A stretch of 10,561 nucleotides of DNA, from NCBI GenBank assembly GCA_003024985.2, contig PXIH01S0023620.1, one strand, 5' to 3'. The notes under the pieces are model-generated. The model worked only from the letters and a program-made list of their open reading frames with translations, had not been told where the DNA came from and ran no database searches. Every line of letters begins with the position of its first letter. The stretch's first letter is position 1. Origin of the DNA: Euperipatoides rowelli. Lineage: Eukaryota; Onychophora; Udeonychophora; Euonychophora; Peripatopsidae. The position numbers and the translations under genes were made by a program. Below are positions 7,574 through 10,561 of the stretch, piece after piece.

Positions 7574-8507
7574 ATTAAAATTATTTTTCCCTTCCTTCAC
7601 AATTAATGACTGAGTGAAATAGTTAAATTAGTTTTCCATTTCTTAGTCCATCAAGACAGTCACATTGCCAGTGTCTTTATATTCCTGTATCGTATGATCT
7701 TAAATCGAGCAATCAAACACTTGCTTTTTCAACGCACCAAGCAATCAGCTTCTGATTATATCATACTAGTAATTCTCATGCCATGAACTAATCATAAGAT
7801 GGAAAGAGTATTAAGTTTGCCAGCAATATATTAGAAATAAAATCAAGAATTTTAAACAGAATAATTGTAAAAAAAAAAAGTCTACTAGTCAAAAATATTT
7901 TTTATTGAATCTAATGTTAACGTAAACATATTAATAGGCTATATATACAAGTCTTTCTATTCATTATTAATTAAACATATCAAAAATTAATTTTTTGCCT
8001 ATGTGTAATATGAAATAAATTATCCCATACAATATCATCATTTAGATTTCTAATAATTTTGTACTTTCACTCGAATCCTTACCAACTGATAAACGACTTG
8101 TACACCATTTCTTGCTAGATAAAAATCACAAGTACCAGAAATATGTTAAGATTAGTAGTGTCTGAAAGACATTCATGGTCTTAATAAAAAAAAAATTGGG
8201 TAAAAAAAATTAATTGTAATCATACATGGCATGAAAATCGATTAGTTCTCAAACGTTAATTTAAATAAAGTTAGAAATCATATCGATCTATAAATTACAA
8301 ATAAATTATACTAGGATAATGTGCTAGCCATTAAATGTTTTATCCTAAAGCAATGTGTTCAGGATATTCATTAGGCCTATACTTGACAAGCCTAGGCTAC
8401 ACCACCAGTTCCTTAGAAAAAAATGAGGAAACACTAACATCATATGCTGTTTCACCTAATCCAACAACTACAAATATGTGCTATAATTCCACATTAGAAA
8501 TCTAAAC
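7574..8507. other. A+T-rich non-coding stretch
   Basis: No gene or element is seen in this stretch of more than 900 bases. AGCCTAGGCT at 8389-8398 is a perfect 10-base palindrome, without evident role. Confidence 0.6.
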
Positions 8508-8888
8508 TTTTTTTTTTTTAGATGAATAATTAAAAATTTATAATTTGTAAATAATGACTATATGATTATTTTATTCTGCCAAAGACCTACTGTGGTGGTA
8601 AAAAAAAAACGTTTATAGCTTACTTTCCATAAGTTATGCCTTTTGTTCCCATTACTTGAATTTTTTTTTTTTTTTCATTTTTAAGTGAACTTATTTAATT
8701 TTTGTACAGTATCTTTCTTCACTATCTGTCCATTTTTTTTTTTTTTTTAATTTTAACTTGAGATACGATAAAAATATCTCAATCGAAATAAATACACGAC
8801 AAATGAAAACCCGGTCAATTTTACGGAAATTAAAAAAAAAAGTTTAAAAGATTTCATGTTTTTTTTTTTTTTTTGAAAAAAAAAAAAA
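8508..8888. repeat. Cluster of long A and T runs
   Basis: Seven homopolymer runs of at least ten bases lie within 381 bases: T12 (8508-8519), A10 (8600-8609), T15 (8661-8675), T16 (8733-8748), A10 (8832-8841), T16 (8859-8874) and A13 (8876-8888). Such density could come from nested poly-A tails of old retroinsertions on both strands or from slippage. Exact lengths in an assembly should be treated with caution. Confidence 0.75.
8758..8782. repeat. Hairpin TTGAGATA/TATCTCAA
   Basis: Perfect 8-bp arms (8758-8765 and 8775-8782) flank a nine-base A-rich loop. It sits between two homopolymer runs. There is no U-run or gene beside it to suggest a terminator. Confidence 0.5.
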
Positions 8889-8901
8889 TGCTTAAACTTT
8901 T
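8838..8901. repeat. Nested palindrome: AAAAGTTTAA arms around T16-G-A13
   Basis: An outer 10-bp arm pair, AAAAGTTTAA (8838-8847) and TTAAACTTTT (8892-8901), encloses T16 (8859-8874), a single G, then A13 (8876-8888), which pair with each other. The inner part leaves a loop too small for a normal hairpin without opening some A-T pairs. It may be a slippage product, a tiny foldback element, or an assembly artefact. Confidence 0.5.
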
Positions 8902-10044
8902 CATACCAAAATTTTAGGGGAACAAAACTTAATAGAGGCAGGGTTTTTATACAGCCAAAGTCTCCAAATAATTTTTAGGCCAAATATAGATATTTTTCTC
9001 TCTTTTGTACTACACTGCATTCATAATGACATAGCCTTAAATGTTTAGGCTGATTTGGTAATACCAAGATAGTCATGCTCTGAGAAGATTAAACATTTCA
9101 AACAGTGATAGATGATATTTATTTTCAAGTATATTTATTACAGTTTATTAAATAATAATGCTTTAGCTAAGACATAAGAAAAAATGTAATCAGGTATTAT
9201 AATTTGGGGGAGGGGGGGGGCTAAATCAGGATCCTGGATTCAAATCTGAATCGTAGACTCCTGTGAACTAGGCAGCTTCAAGATTTTTTAATTATTAAAT
9301 GTTTATGAAGTACTGAACTTTTCTTCTACTCTTGGACAAAACAAAACTTGAATTCTGAAAAAAAAAATCCATTAAGATAAATACAGGCCATTGAAATTTT
9401 GTTCCAGAGCTTGTTCATAAAACTAAGAGCATAAAAACCATTTAATATTCTAAAATAAATAAATGTAAGTTTGTAAAATGTGTTCCCCCCAATCCCCCTT
9501 TTTTTTTACAACTAGCAATTATGAATAATTTGTTCTTCATATTTGTTAATGTATTTAAGTTATATTAAAGTATTTTTTTTAGATAATTTTACTAATTAAT
9601 TGTTTCCTAGAATACAATTCAAAGAACTGACTATGTTGGTATTGTCACTTAATCATCTTTGTAAATAGATTGAGGAGATGGGGACTCTAACAAATCTTTA
9701 TTCTACCCATCTTGTGTAGTGTAGAATGTATTTTGAAATCTGCTCTGAGAGAGTCTTTGAATCAATTTTATATGGGAAGAATAAAATCAATGTTTTGCCA
9801 AAAATTGCTTTATTCTGTTTATTAATTAAAAGATGTATATGCATGTGCTCACAACAATTTATCGTCATTAGTTCAAGGTAAGTTACTTTTTTAAAACTTT
9901 CTAAAAACAAATTATAATCATTTGAAAAAAAAAAAATGGAGTTAATTACTGTAGGTAATGCTATATGCAAAAGTTACTCATAAACAAAAGTAACTATAGT
10001 TACAGTACTTAATGAACATTCACTGGAACAAATTAAAAAAAAAA
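8902..10044. other. A+T-rich stretch with one G-rich and one C-rich tract
   Basis: No gene is supported. The minus-strand ORF at 9698-9970 has a low-complexity, A+T-driven composition and no motif. A purine tract G5-A-G9 (9206-9220) and a C6-AAT-C5-T9 tract (from 9485) are the only strong compositional features. A box-B-like GGATTCAAATC occurs at 9236-9246 on the plus strand without a box A. Confidence 0.55.
9206..9220 (+). repeat. G-rich tract G5AG9
   Basis: Fifteen bases with a single A interruption, unusual in this A+T-rich window. It has too few separated G runs for a classical three-layer quadruplex alone. A C-rich counterpart lies at 9485-9498. Confidence 0.7.
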
Positions 10045-10059
10045 TTATATACAGTATGT
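10045..10059 (-). repeat. Word shared with the tail of SINE copy 2
   Basis: The 15 bases TTATATACAGTATGT are identical to 5130-5144, where they form the end of SINE copy 2 (on the minus strand ACATACTGTATATAA). Here too an A/T run adjoins it on the left. No tail hairpin or tRNA head is visible to the right; the tandem array starts there instead. It may be a stray retroelement end. Confidence 0.3.
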
Positions 10060-10073
10060 AGAATGCCGCCAAG

Positions 10074-10375
10074 CAAGGGCACCACCGCTATTTCTTGGCA
10101 AAAAAATAGGTAAACAGTGCCATCGCCGAACAAGAGCGCCATCACTGCACTTTGACTTTTTTATCACACTGAAAGAAATCCAAGTTGTATCTAAACAAGA
10201 GCGCCACCCTAGATTTTTGCTTCATTTTACCTCATCTAAGGTTCAGAACAGTGTATTCACACAAGAGAGGGTGTAAAAAATTTTATGTGTGTTTTACGTC
10301 ATCTAGATAAATATCAAGACACATAGCGATACAAGCGTGCCGTTTAGAAAATACTGTTGTGTCAACCTTGCTCGA
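10074..10375 (+). repeat. Degenerate tandem array, about 57-70 bp units
   Basis: A word close to CAAGAGCGCC recurs at 10074 (CAAGGGCACC), 10131 (CAAGAGCGCC), 10196 (CAAGAGCGCC), 10262 (CAAGAGAGGG) and 10332 (CAAGCGTGCC), with starts 57, 65, 66 and 70 bases apart. Two units share a second word at the same offset of about 30: TTTTACCTCATCTA (10225-10238) and TTTTACGTCATCTA (10292-10305), matching at 13 of 14 positions. This supports a real but old minisatellite rather than a scattered motif. The array is GC-richer than its surroundings. The right edge is uncertain. No coding frame follows the period. Confidence 0.5.
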
Positions 10376-10561
10376 TATTTTACGGTATATTCATTTATTA
10401 TTTACAATATAGAACTTTTTTTTTATGGCATATAACAATTACCGAGACGGGCGATTCTACAGAAAATGGTCCTGAGTGACTAAAAATTCAAAATTGTCCT
10501 AGAATCAAAAATAAAACAGATTCTGAATCCTCAGAGTGTGCTCTTTCTAATTGTGTTAATG
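10376..10561. other. Non-coding end of window
   Basis: No gene or clear repeat. The last 120 bases are somewhat less A+T-rich (around ACCGAGACGGGCGATTC) and might be the edge of a feature that continues outside the window. Confidence 0.5.

Noticed and set aside
9236-9246. Box-B-like GGATTCAAATC on the plus strand, and a similar word near 685-697
   Set aside because: Neither has a convincing box A at the right distance, a tail or target duplications, and single 11-base matches are weak.
9698-9970. 90-codon minus-strand ORF
   Set aside because: Its composition is A+T-driven, it translates an A run as Phe-Phe-Phe, and no domain, signal or neighbour supports a gene.
10074-10375. CRISPR array
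   Set aside because: The repeated words are only about 10 bases long, imperfect and irregularly spaced, and the setting is eukaryotic. A degenerate minisatellite fits better.

Overview
The window looks like nuclear, non-coding DNA from an animal, probably an invertebrate. It is very A+T-rich, full of homopolymer runs, and has no long open reading frame. It carries several short retroelements that end in a tRNA-like, RNA-polymerase-III-type head. The short ORFs (61 to 96 codons) match no family I recognise, and several lie on top of repeats. No operon structure, prokaryotic signal, rRNA gene, functional tRNA gene or CRISPR array is visible. The CAAGAGCGCC-type repeat at the right end reminds me of repeats common in molluscs, but that is memory, not a search, so the phylum stays open.

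Layout. Bases 1-2929 are A+T-rich filler with small hairpins, short AT/GT microsatellites and one low-order repeat. Bases 2930-3076 form a short GC-richer island with Helitron-like termini (A|TC ... CTAG|T). Four tRNA-headed SINE-type insertions follow, all with the head on the minus strand: 3340-3586, 5122-5396, 6024-6396 and 7346-7566. The first three have 12 to 16 bp target-site duplications and the fourth a 7 bp one. The first three end in a small hairpin, and two share an almost identical 3' tail. A plus-strand fragment with the same kind of tail lies at 6545-6666.

Between the first two SINEs, about 3850-4600 is less A+T-rich and has protein-like stretches broken by stops and frame changes on both strands. 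It may be a decayed coding or transposon relic that I cannot name. A second, smaller island lies at 5738-5947. Bases 7574-8507 show nothing clear. Bases 8508-8888 are packed with homopolymer runs of 10 to 16 bases. Bases 8902-10044 are plain A+T-rich DNA apart from one G-rich and one C-rich tract. From about 10074 to 10375 there is a degenerate tandem array of roughly 57-70 bp units.

How the parts relate: there is no pathway or gene cluster here. The visible biology is retroelement insertion, with SINEs probably mobilised by a LINE elsewhere through their shared tails. I found no convincing new functional system. The most informative signals are the conserved tail hairpins, the tail shared by SINEs with different bodies, and the degenerate tandem array.
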